Shown here one piece after another: positions 1 through 6,460 of a DNA stretch of 7,113 nucleotides (position 1 is the first letter of the stretch; every line of letters starts with the position of its first letter). The notes under the pieces are model-generated. The model saw only the letters and a program-made list of their open reading frames with translations. It did no database searches and was not told where the DNA came from. This DNA is from Gemmatimonadota bacterium (GTDB taxonomy: Bacteria; Gemmatimonadota; Gemmatimonadetes; Longimicrobiales; UBA6960): NCBI GenBank assembly GCA_022564535.1, contig JADFLD010000102.1:1-7113 (forward strand). Reading direction: 5' to 3'. The position numbers and the translations under genes are program-made.

Positions 1-1249
1 GCACTTCGGTCTGGAACACCTCGCGTTCCTCGATCGGCCAGATCGGTTCGCCGGTCTCTCGATTGAAGGCGAAGATCAATCCGGTCTTCGTCGTCTGGAT
101 GACCGCGGGCACGTTGCGCCCGTCCACGATCAGATCCGCTATGATCGGAACGTTCGGCAAGTCGTAGTTCCACTGGTCGTTGTGGACGATCTGGAAGTGC
201 CAGACGCGCTCGCCGGTTTGCACATCGAGGGCGATGATGCTCGTACCGAACAGGTTGTCACCCGGACGGAAGCCTCCGAAGTAGTCGATGGTCGGGGGGT
301 TCGTGGGGACGTAGACGATTCCGCGCTCGCGGTCGGCCGACAACGGGGCCCACGAAGAGACGTCTCCCGTGTAGCGCCACGCGTCGTTCTCCCATGTGTC
401 GTGCCCGAACTCGCCGGGACGCGGGATTACGTGGAACTTCCACTTGAAGTCGCCGGTCTTGGCGTCGAACGCGAGGATGTCGCCAGGTACGTTCTCGATC
501 CGGGTCTGGTTGTACCCTTGCTCGGCGGAGTTCCCGACGATGACGACGCCGTTGACCACGATCGGGGGTGACGACGACGTGATGAACCCGAGCTCGCGGG
601 GAATGCCGAAGTCGGGATCGTACGGCTCGTCCCACGCTTGCCACGGCCCCCAATCCTCCAGCAGGTCGGGCAACAAGTCCACCACACCGGTGCTGGGGAA
701 GCCCTCGAGCGGGACGGGCGAGCCGAAGCCCTCGAGCGGCAGTCCGGTCTTGGCGTCGAGCGCGTGCAGGAAGAAGGCCGGCGACGTGAAGAAGATCACG
801 CCCCTTCCGTCGACCTCACCGTACGCGACGCCTTTTCCGTAGTTCTGGCGCATCGAGCGCTCCCACCGAGTCGTGTGGGGCTCTCGGTAGGTCCACAGCG
901 TCTCGCCCGTCGCGGGGTCGATCGCGACCACCGTGCGTCGAGGTCCTGCCACCGTGTACAGGATGCCATCGATGTACGTCGGGGTGGACTTCATCTGATA
1001 GTCGACGGTCGGCCCGAAGTTGTAAGCCTGCCACGTCCACGCGACCTCGAGGTCGCTGAAATTGGTGGCGTCGATCTGGTCGAGGGGCGAGTACCTCGTG
1101 CCCCACGAGTCGGCGCTCTGGTAGCGCCATTCCCCATCGGGGTTGCCGCGATCCTGCGCGTGGCCGAGCGAGGGCACCGCGAGCCACGCGGCGAGAGCGA
1201 CAGCAATGCTCTGTGAGAGGCGAGAGATTCCGCAGGATGACGAAGTCAC
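1..1249 (-). CDS. PQQ-dependent dehydrogenase (membrane glucose dehydrogenase/quinoprotein alcohol dehydrogenase type), C-terminus missing
   Basis: This is a periplasmic quinoprotein that would oxidise an alcohol or sugar and pass electrons to the respiratory chain; the substrate cannot be read from the sequence. The frame is open from GTG at 1249 to the left edge (416 codons). Residues 1-31 look like a signal peptide: an Arg at 10, a hydrophobic stretch at about 15-28, and a GHA|QD cleavage site. The rest shows beta-propeller blade motifs typical of PQQ enzymes ([59 protein letters not shown]). The segment [10 protein letters not shown] near 356-365, followed by TTKTG near 386-390, matches the active-site region of membrane glucose dehydrogenase. 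The position expected to be the catalytic Asp is Asn361, while Lys388 is kept. No heme CxxCH is seen in the visible part. A TAA stop lies eight codons upstream of a weaker in-frame GTG at 1261, and a strong Shine-Dalgarno sequence supports 1249. It lies downstream of the FAD oxidoreductase on the same strand. Confidence 0.93.
   Translation of the reverse strand, partial: MTSSSCGISRLSQSIAVALAAWLAVPSLGHAQDRGNPDGEWRYQSADSWGTRYSPLDQIDATNFSDLEVAWTWQAYNFGPTVDYQMKSTPTYIDGILYTVAGPRRTVVAIDPATGETLWTYREPHTTRWERSMRQNYGKGVAYGEVDGRGVIFFTSPAFFLHALDAKTGLPLEGFGSPVPLEGFPSTGVVDLLPDLLEDWGPWQAWDEPYDPDFGIPRELGFITSSSPPIVVNGVVIVGNSAEQGYNQTRIENVPGDILAFDAKTGDFKWKFHVIPRPGEFGHDTWENDAWRYTGDVSSWAPLSADRERGIVYVPTNPPTIDYFGGFRPGDNLFGTSIIALDVQTGERVWHFQIVHNDQWNYDLPNVPIIADLIVDGRNVPAVIQTTKTGLIFAFNRETGEPIWPIEEREVFQTEV
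698..739. repeat. 27-bp-period tandem duplication inside the PQQ dehydrogenase gene
   Basis: The 15-mer GAAGCCCTCGAGCGG occurs at 698-712 and again at 725-739, exactly 27 bp (nine codons) apart. In the protein this gives two consecutive PLEGF units, reading PLEGFGSPV then PLEGFPSTG. Homologues as I remember them carry a single such unit after the AKTG blade motif, so this looks like a small in-frame duplication in a surface loop. Confidence 0.7.
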
Positions 1250-1253
1250 GATT

Positions 1254-1259
1254 CCCTCC
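1254..1259 (-). promoter_or_regulatory. Shine-Dalgarno for the PQQ dehydrogenase GTG start
   Basis: On the minus strand, GGAGGG sits four nucleotides before GTG at 1249. It decides the start, because the frame has no ATG between the upstream TAA and this point, and the alternative GTG four codons earlier overlaps the ribosome-binding site itself. Confidence 0.75.
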
Positions 1260-1305
1260 ACGGTAGGATGCGCGAAACGATGTTAGCGCGCCGTGAGGAG
1301 CCCTG

Positions 1306-2670
1306 CTAGGGAAGCGGCGCGAGCGTGTCCAGCATCCACGGCATGAGTTCGGATATCGTCGGGTGCACGAGCACGGATTTCCGGTAGCTCCTGCACGGCA
1401 ATCCGCTGTACATGTATGCCGCGAACATGTTGACGATCTCGTCGCCACCGGGTCCGAGGATCGCGGCGCCCAGTATCAGATCGGTATCGGCGTCGACGAG
1501 GAGCTTGGCGAACCCGAGCGTTTCACCCATCTCCTTGGCCCGGTTGATTCGAGACATCGGCCGCGTGGCCTTCAAGACATTGTGACCCTTCGCGACGGCC
1601 TCCGTTTCAGTCATTCCGACGCGCCCGAGCGCAGGGTCGATGAAGAGCCCGTAGACGGGGATCCGGTCCGATAGTCTTCTGGTGCCGCCGCGCATCTGGT
1701 CGAGAACGATCTCGGCGTCGTTGACCGAAGTGTGGGTGAAGGCCCCGTGCCCGTTGATGTCACCCAAGGCGAAGACACCCTCCGCGCTGGTCAGGCAAAA
1801 GTCGTCGACCTCGATATAGCCCCGCTCGTCGAGCTGGATCCCCGCCGCTTCAGCGTCGAGCAGATCCGAGTTCGGGACCCGCCCGACCGCGACGAGGAAG
1901 TGAGAGCCGGTGAGCACACTCTCCTCGCCGTCGTGCATGATCGTGACGGCGACGCCAGCACCGTCTGGGGCCACGCCCGTCACCTTCGAATCGAGCCGGA
2001 ATTCGATGCCCTCCAGTTCCAAGATGTCCTTGATGGACTCCGCGACATCGACATCCTCTCGAAATATGAGCCGCGATCCAGACTCGATGACGGTTACCTG
2101 CGCGCCGAACCTTCGGAAGATCTGACAGAATTCGAGACCGATGTAACTCCCTCCCAGGATGATCAGATGCTCCGGCACTTCGGTCACCTCGAGGAGTCGG
2201 CCGTTGTCCAGCCATGGAATGGACTCCAGCCCTGGAATCTCGGGGACGCGTGGGCGCGCTCCGGCGTTGATGTAGATCCGATCGGCCGTGATGACTTCGT
2301 CTCCAACCCGAATTCGCCTCGGCCCCTCGAATCGCCCCCACTCCTCGAAGAGGGTCACGCTCTTCTCCGACGAGATCCACGAAACCATCGCAGTGGTGTC
2401 GCGAATGGCGTTCATGCGCGCCCGCACGGCTTCAAAGTCAATCTCGAAGCCGTTTGGATGGATGCCGTACTCAGGTGCCCGCCTCATCATATGCGCCACC
2501 TTGGCGGTGGCGACGAGCGCTTTGGTCGGGGTGCAGCCGGTGTTCAGGCAAGTGCCGCCGATGCGGTCCCCCTCGATGACCGCGATCGAGTCCCCCGTCG
2601 GCAAGAGGTCGCCGAGTAGCGTGCCCGTCGCCTGGCCGGTCCCGAGTATCACGTGTTGAAAATGAGGCAT
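1306..2670 (-). CDS. FAD-dependent pyridine nucleotide-disulfide oxidoreductase, mercuric reductase/dihydrolipoamide dehydrogenase-like
   Basis: This is a complete 454-aa class I flavoprotein, the usual length for the dihydrolipoamide dehydrogenase and MerA core. It would move electrons between NAD(P)H and a disulfide or other acceptor in the cytoplasm. The FAD-binding fold starts at residues 7-16 (VILGTGQATG) with the ribose-binding acid Glu33. The redox disulfide is Cys41/Cys46 in GGTCLNTGCTPTK. The NAD-binding motif GGSYIGLE is at 173-180, and Glu196 at the end of the next strand suggests NADH rather than NADPH. A second FAD motif, ALGDINGHGAFTH, is at 301-313. The dimerisation domain ends with His436 and Glu441 in HPTISE, the proton-relay pair. 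The C-terminal Cys-Cys pair that binds mercury in true MerA is absent, as is an N-terminal HMA domain. Databases often label such proteins mercuric reductase; I would not infer mercury resistance. ATG at 2670 is preceded by CAGGAG. Confidence 0.93.
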   Translation of the reverse strand: MPHFQHVILGTGQATGTLLGDLLPTGDSIAVIEGDRIGGTCLNTGCTPTKALVATAKVAHMMRRAPEYGIHPNGFEIDFEAVRARMNAIRDTTAMVSWISSEKSVTLFEEWGRFEGPRRIRVGDEVITADRIYINAGARPRVPEIPGLESIPWLDNGRLLEVTEVPEHLIILGGSYIGLEFCQIFRRFGAQVTVIESGSRLIFREDVDVAESIKDILELEGIEFRLDSKVTGVAPDGAGVAVTIMHDGEESVLTGSHFLVAVGRVPNSDLLDAEAAGIQLDERGYIEVDDFCLTSAEGVFALGDINGHGAFTHTSVNDAEIVLDQMRGGTRRLSDRIPVYGLFIDPALGRVGMTETEAVAKGHNVLKATRPMSRINRAKEMGETLGFAKLLVDADTDLILGAAILGPGGDEIVNMFAAYMYSGLPCRSYRKSVLVHPTISELMPWMLDTLAPLP

Positions 2671-2678
2671 GGCTACGA

Positions 2679-2684
2679 CTCCTG
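2679..2684 (-). promoter_or_regulatory. Shine-Dalgarno for the FAD oxidoreductase
   Basis: CAGGAG on the minus strand lies eight nucleotides before ATG at 2670. The start also places the GxGxxx FAD fold at the extreme N-terminus, as expected for this family. Confidence 0.7.
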
Positions 2685-2740
2685 GGTGTTGGCTGTACTT
2701 TGCCCGATGGTCAGCGATGCATAAGCTGCCACGGACTCAC

Positions 2741-2752
2741 GTTTCTCGAAAC
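2741..2752. repeat. Short inverted repeat GTTTC-TC-GAAAC, possible operator
   Basis: GTTTC and GAAAC form five-base arms around a two-base centre, near the middle of the divergent spacer. An outer CAC (2738-2740) and GTG (2756-2758) extend the symmetry but are offset by three bases. Such a site could bind a dimeric repressor controlling one or both divergent genes. A repeat this short can occur by chance and no regulator gene is adjacent. Confidence 0.3.
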
Positions 2753-2801
2753 AGCGTGGAAGGGCCCCTCGTAGTGTGGGCAACTTCAGCACCGAGGGCA
2801 C

Positions 2802-5219
2802 ATGGGAGATCTGACGTTCGCACTCCGGTTCCTGCGTAAGCGCTGGGCGTTTACGACCGTGGCCGTCGTGGTGATGGCGCTGGGGATCAGCCTTACCGCG
2901 ACAATGTTCGCGATCCTCGAAGGCGTGATTCTGAGGGGCCCCGACTATGAGGCGCTCGACAGGATCGCCTACCTGTCAACGACGCTTCCGCAGAGCGAGT
3001 TCTTTCAGAACGTGCGCGTCCACGACTACATCGACTGGCGCGAGCAGCAGTCCGTGTTCGACCACATGGCGGCGTTCTACGGGACGAGTGTGACGCTGTC
3101 CGGCGACGGCGATCGGGCGGAGCGTTTCAACGGAAGTCGCGTCAGCTCGAGCACGTTTGAAATGCTCGGTGTTTCGGCCTTCATGGGGCGAACCTTTACG
3201 GCCGATGAGGATTTCGTCACCGATCTTAACGTCGTAATTCTCGCGTACCATCTCTGGGCCAATCGCTACGATCGAGACCCTGCCATCATTGGCAAGACGC
3301 TGCGGTTGAACGCTCGGCCGACGACGGTCATCGGCGTCATGCCCGACGGATTCAGGTTCCCGGAGGTGGGCGACATGTGGCTCCCCTTGAACGTCGATCC
3401 CAGCACGATCGAACGTGGCGAGGGTGTGGGGCTCCGGGTGATCGCGCGTATGTCGGAGGGAATCACTCTGGAAGAAGCTCGCACGCAGTTGCAAGGGGTC
3501 GCGGCACGGCTCGAGCAGCAGTACCCGGAGGCGAATCGCGACATCGTGCCGGTGGTCAGGAGCTGGATGGACGTGGAGTTCACGGACCCCGAAACGAAGG
3601 GCATTCTCTACACGATGTTCGTCGCGGTCATCGGAGTCCTTCTCATCGCCTGCGCCAACGTGGCGAATCTCCTGTTCGCGCTCACGATGGCGCGGGGGAA
3701 GGAATTGGCGATACGCACGGCCATGGGTGCCGAGCGCTGGCAGGTCGTTCGGCAATTGCTGCTTGAGAGTCTCTTGCTGGCGAGCGGTGGGGCGGTGCTC
3801 GGCCTCGGGCTGTCTCATGTCTCCCTGAAGTTGTTCACCCGGGCGGTTACGCCTCTGGGTGTGCCCGTGTGGATGTCCTTCGAGCTGGGTGGATTGGTCT
3901 TACTGTTCGTGATCGGGATTACCGCCGTCTCTGCCTTGGCCGCGGGACTCCTTCCAGCGTTGTACGCGACGCGCAGTGACGTCTCCGGCGTGCTCCGTGA
4001 CCAGAGTCGCGGCAGCTCGAGTCGCAGCGTCAATCGCTGGTCGAACGTGCTGGTTGGACTCGAGGTAGCTCTGTCCTGTGCCTTGCTTGTGGGCGCCGGA
4101 CTCATGGTCCGGACTACGTTCGCCATCAGCGCGGACGACTACGGTGTGAACACCGAAGGCATGCTGACGGCGTCGATGTCGCTGCCGGGTGAGTCTTATC
4201 CCGATAGTCTGTCCCGCTTCCAAGCCGTGGACATGATCCAGCGGGAACTAGCTGCGATCCCGGGCGTCAGCCACGCTGTGGTTGCGTCTGATCTGCCCGG
4301 GCTGGGGAACGGAAACTACTTTTACGGGGTGCGCGGCCGAGAGTACGAAAACGACGCCGAATACTCGTTCTCAGGCCGCACGATCGTGACGTCGGACTTC
4401 TTCGACTCCTTCGATGCACAGCTTCTCGCGGGGCGCGGATTCGATTCCCGCGACGCCGCCGGAGCCGAGCTGGTGACGATCGTAGATCAGCGATTCGCCG
4501 AGAAGAACTGGCCCGGAGGGGACCCGCTCGGGAAGCAGGTACGTCTCGGGCGATCCGACTCCGAACGACCGTGGATGACCGTTGTCGGCGTGGTGCGCAA
4601 GGTCAAGATGGTGGAGGCTGCCGACTTTGGTGCACAGCCTCCTGAGGGAATTTTCGTGCCGGCAGGCCAGACCCCCATGAGCGGGTTCATGGTGAGTCTC
4701 CGCACGGCCGGCGACCCGCTGGCCCTCGCTCTGCCGTTGCGTGAAGTGATCGCGAACATAGACGCTGACATCCCGGTGGAACGCATCGATACGCTCGACA
4801 ATCGGCTCCGTCTGGCGAACATCCAGTTTCTCATCATCGGGTGGATGTTCTCGATCTTCGGCGTGGTGGCCCTGCTCTTGGCTTCGGTCGGGCTCTACGC
4901 GGTCATGGCGTTTTCCGTCTCCCGACGCCAGACCGAAGTCGGCGTTCGGATGGCCATGGGAGCCGAATCGAGCCACATCATCAAGCTGATCGTTCTTCAG
5001 GGATCGAAGCCCGTGGTCGCGGGAATCGTCGTGGGGCTCGGCTTGGCCGTGCTCCTCGGGATGGCACTCTCGAGTCAGCTCTATGGCGTCACGGCGACAG
5101 ACCCACTCACGTTCGTTGGTGTTCCGGTGCTGCTGACGCTCGTCAGCCTCGCGGCGTTGCTGATCCCGGCTGGCAGGGCGTCCAGGATCACTCCGGTGGT
5201 GGCGCTCAGAGAAGAGTAG
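2802..5219 (+). CDS. Orphan two-domain ABC-type permease of the MacB/FtsX superfamily (ADOP type)
   Basis: This 805-aa inner-membrane protein carries two tandem MacB-type units, the layout and length of the acidobacterial duplicated orphan permease family. Residues 1-16 (FALRFLRKRW) form the usual amphipathic start, with the first membrane helix at about 17-40. The first periplasmic core domain runs to about 265, followed by an FtsX domain (about 268-395) with IACANVANLLFA and RGKELAIRTAMGAERWQ near 298-312. A second unit starts near Arg412 with a helix (VLVGLEVALSCALLVGAGLM), a periplasmic domain, and an FtsX domain from about 674 with RRQTEVGVRMAMGAE near 708-722. It ends PVVALREE, the typical family C-terminus. 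No ATPase domain is present and no ATPase gene neighbours it. The cargo is unknown: relatives handle macrolides, lipoproteins or peptides. ATG at 2802 has a weak GAGGG only three nucleotides upstream; its position matches the family N-terminus. Confidence 0.95.
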   Translation: MGDLTFALRFLRKRWAFTTVAVVVMALGISLTATMFAILEGVILRGPDYEALDRIAYLSTTLPQSEFFQNVRVHDYIDWREQQSVFDHMAAFYGTSVTLSGDGDRAERFNGSRVSSSTFEMLGVSAFMGRTFTADEDFVTDLNVVILAYHLWANRYDRDPAIIGKTLRLNARPTTVIGVMPDGFRFPEVGDMWLPLNVDPSTIERGEGVGLRVIARMSEGITLEEARTQLQGVAARLEQQYPEANRDIVPVVRSWMDVEFTDPETKGILYTMFVAVIGVLLIACANVANLLFALTMARGKELAIRTAMGAERWQVVRQLLLESLLLASGGAVLGLGLSHVSLKLFTRAVTPLGVPVWMSFELGGLVLLFVIGITAVSALAAGLLPALYATRSDVSGVLRDQSRGSSSRSVNRWSNVLVGLEVALSCALLVGAGLMVRTTFAISADDYGVNTEGMLTASMSLPGESYPDSLSRFQAVDMIQRELAAIPGVSHAVVASDLPGLGNGNYFYGVRGREYENDAEYSFSGRTIVTSDFFDSFDAQLLAGRGFDSRDAAGAELVTIVDQRFAEKNWPGGDPLGKQVRLGRSDSERPWMTVVGVVRKVKMVEAADFGAQPPEGIFVPAGQTPMSGFMVSLRTAGDPLALALPLREVIANIDADIPVERIDTLDNRLRLANIQFLIIGWMFSIFGVVALLLASVGLYAVMAFSVSRRQTEVGVRMAMGAESSHIIKLIVLQGSKPVVAGIVVGLGLAVLLGMALSSQLYGVTATDPLTFVGVPVLLTLVSLAALLIPAGRASRITPVVALREE

Positions 5220-5435
5220 GTCGGGAGCGACGATCCAAGTGCGGTTCGCCAAGTGACTTGTAGGGTGCCATGTACTATCGGAATCCGTAATATTGTTCGA
5301 GGGCCACTCTCCTTGGGGGCGTCGCAGTCTACACGAAAAATGGGAAGTGCACTCTGTTTGTTTTGGCATCTCGCGGATGGTGTCGCGATCGAGCACCCTA
5401 TGAGCGCGTGACGACCGCGAGCACGAGCGACGACC
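5220..5435 (+). promoter_or_regulatory. Intergenic spacer with an AT-richer patch, likely promoter region for the helical-repeat gene
   Basis: The 216 nt between permease and helical-repeat gene are too long for tight operon coupling. Two patches, about 5270-5300 and 5327-5372, are clearly richer in A and T than the surrounding genes. TAATAT at 5288-5293, with GTGCCA 17 nt upstream at 5265-5270, is the best promoter-like pair, matching the sigma-70 consensus at four of six bases in each hexamer. I see no hairpin followed by a T-run that would end permease transcription. Confidence 0.3.
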
Positions 5436-6266
5436 ATGTCTGAATCCATCGAGAGCACACGGGTCGAACGCGAAGCGGCCCAGCGGTACGAAGCGTTGAA
5501 CATGGCGCTGCGCGACGGGGACGACGCACGAGCGGAGGGGCTCCTCGGCGAGCTCGCCCAGCTTCAGGGATCGCACCCCCAACATCGACCGATCCGCGAG
5601 ATGTTGGCGATGGGTCTCTTCAACACGCTCGCCACGGCGGAGGACTACGACGACGTACCACGGCGTGACGCTCTCTTCGAGCGTCTCTTGACGCTGCAGC
5701 GGATGTGGCCTTCTGAGGAGGTGATCGGGAAGGCTTGCGCGAAGGCGCTCTTCGGACTCCTTCTGGAAGCCGAGCGAGCCCAAGACGACGAACTGCTCGC
5801 CTCGCGCTCCGCCGACATGCAGACGCTGCTCGACGGACTCGACGGACCCGAGGTTCCGGACGATGTCATGTCCCCTGAGCTGCTCCACTGGCTCACGGAA
5901 GGCGAAGACGTCGGAAGGGACGACGATTACTGGGACCAGGACGGGGTACCCACGCTCGACCTGGACGTAGCCCAGGCCCAGGATCACTCTGTCGAAGCGG
6001 GCCGCCAGGCGTTGGCCAAGGCACTGCCCAAAGCGATCGAGGCCGCAATCGAGGCGAGCGACCGCCAGGAGCGGGGGAGGCTCCTCGGCGAGCTATCGGC
6101 ACTTCACTCAGCTTGGCCCGAGGACCGCTACGTCGCCTCCAAGAAGGCGCTCGGGCTGATGCACGCGCTCGGACCCGAGCGCGCGGCCGGCGACCAGGCC
6201 CGAGTGGATGACATGCTCGGCGAGATCCACCGGATCAGGGATTGGCTGAAGGCGACTCAGGGGTAG
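5436..6266 (+). CDS. Acidic TPR-like helical-repeat protein of unknown function
   Basis: I do not recognise a named family for this 276-aa protein. It is rich in Asp, Glu, Ala and Leu, has no signal peptide or membrane segment, and should be cytoplasmic. It is built from alpha-helical repeats with a recurring pattern: a helix like R..LLGEL..L, a turn with HP or WP, then a helix rich in Ala, Leu and Lys. I see three copies, at about residues 30-75, 84-135 and 208-265, e.g. LLGELAQLQGSHP, LLTLQRMWP and LLGELSALHSAWP. An acidic linker (about 140-175, containing EGEDVGRDDDYWDQDG) parts the second and third. This resembles TPR or solenoid proteins that serve as protein-binding scaffolds, but no partner can be named. 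ATG at 5436 is the first possible start: an in-frame ATG at 5400 meets a TGA after three codons. No Shine-Dalgarno sequence is visible. The kinase gene follows 194 nt downstream. Confidence 0.8.
   Translation: MSESIESTRVEREAAQRYEALNMALRDGDDARAEGLLGELAQLQGSHPQHRPIREMLAMGLFNTLATAEDYDDVPRRDALFERLLTLQRMWPSEEVIGKACAKALFGLLLEAERAQDDELLASRSADMQTLLDGLDGPEVPDDVMSPELLHWLTEGEDVGRDDDYWDQDGVPTLDLDVAQAQDHSVEAGRQALAKALPKAIEAAIEASDRQERGRLLGELSALHSAWPEDRYVASKKALGLMHALGPERAAGDQARVDDMLGEIHRIRDWLKATQG
5539..5554 (+). repeat. 16-bp direct repeat, copy 1, coding for the LLGEL helix
   Basis: GGCTCCTCGGCGAGCT here is identical to 6079-6094, and the 540-bp distance keeps it in frame. It encodes the start of repeat unit 1 of the helical-repeat protein. 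Identity at the DNA level supports internal duplication of the unit. Confidence 0.7.
6079..6094 (+). repeat. 16-bp direct repeat, copy 2, coding for the LLGEL helix
   Basis: This is the second identical copy of the sequence at 5539-5554. It encodes the same LLGEL segment at the start of the third helical unit. Confidence 0.7.
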
Positions 6267-6284
6267 ACTACGACTGCCAATGTC

Positions 6285-6440
6285 TTAGATGATGACGGCG
6301 AGCTTTCGGGCGGTCGTAGCGATGGCCTTGGCTTTGCCGATGCGGTGGGGGAGGGCCACCGCCGGAGCCCGCGGAGCACTCCTCGGGTCGTGGGCCTCGT
6401 GGGGGTGCGCCGTAGGGCCGTCCGCTCGCGCTTTCCCGAC
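6285..6440 (-). pseudogene. Possible remnant of an IS110-type transposase C-terminus
   Basis: In the spacer before the kinase, the minus strand has a frame that ends HRIGKAKAIATTARKLAVII and then a stop at 6285-6287. The ARKLAV core preceded by Lys/Ala residues resembles the C-terminal helix of IS110/IS116/IS902 transposases (pattern KKRAVVAVARKLAVLL as I remember it). Upstream, the same frame is Pro/Ala/His-rich and shows no transposase domain, and after the stop the DNA is the antisense of the helical-repeat gene. If real, only a degenerate fragment is left; chance similarity in GC-rich DNA is quite possible. Confidence 0.2.
6367..6388 (+). other. Imperfect GC-rich hairpin in the spacer after the helical-repeat gene
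   Basis: GCCCG-C-GGAG and CTCC-T-CGGGT can pair as about nine base pairs with one mismatch around a very tight loop that would open by one pair. It lies about 100 nt past the stop of the helical-repeat gene and has no following T-run. It is therefore a weak candidate for a terminator or a structured leader of the kinase mRNA. The rest of the 6267-6460 spacer shows no clear promoter. Confidence 0.25.
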
Positions 6441-6460
6441 TCGCGCCGCATCTTGCTCGC

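Larger units (their letters stand above)
2671..2801. promoter_or_regulatory. Divergent intergenic region between the FAD oxidoreductase and the permease
   Basis: These 131 nt separate two genes transcribed away from each other, so promoters for both should lie here. I see no convincing -35/-10 pair on either strand. The best plus-strand candidates, TTGCCC at 2700-2705 and CATAAG at 2720-2725, are only 14 nt apart, which is too close for a standard sigma-70 promoter. The region is assigned from gene arrangement, not from promoter motifs. Confidence 0.5.

Noticed and set aside
1264..1290. GCGCG/CGCGC pairing between the FAD oxidoreductase stop and the PQQ gene start, considered as a terminator.
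   Set aside because: The stem is five base pairs with a 12-base loop and no T-tract, so it does not argue against co-transcription.
816..1448. A 210-codon minus-strand frame overlapping the PQQ dehydrogenase and FAD oxidoreductase genes.
   Set aside because: It is in another frame of the same strand, overlaps two recognised genes, and its product is low-complexity Arg/Ser-rich sequence without motifs.
1732..2619. A 295-codon plus-strand frame opposite the FAD oxidoreductase.
   Set aside because: The minus-strand gene has clear family motifs over the whole length; this frame shows none and is an antisense shadow.
5236..5260. CAAGT/ACTTG inverted repeat just after the permease stop, considered as a terminator.
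   Set aside because: The stem is only five bases around a 15-base loop and no T-run follows.
5400..5411. ATG AGC GCG TGA mini-frame ahead of the helical-repeat gene, considered as a leader peptide.
   Set aside because: It has only three codons, no ribosome-binding site and no associated hairpin. It is useful only for excluding an earlier start.
4371..5987. A 538-codon open frame on the minus strand spanning the end of the permease gene, the spacer and part of the helical-repeat gene.
   Set aside because: It runs antisense to two well-supported genes, its product is rich in Arg, His and Asp with no recognisable domain, and it bridges a spacer. It is explained by GC-rich codon use opening the opposite strand.
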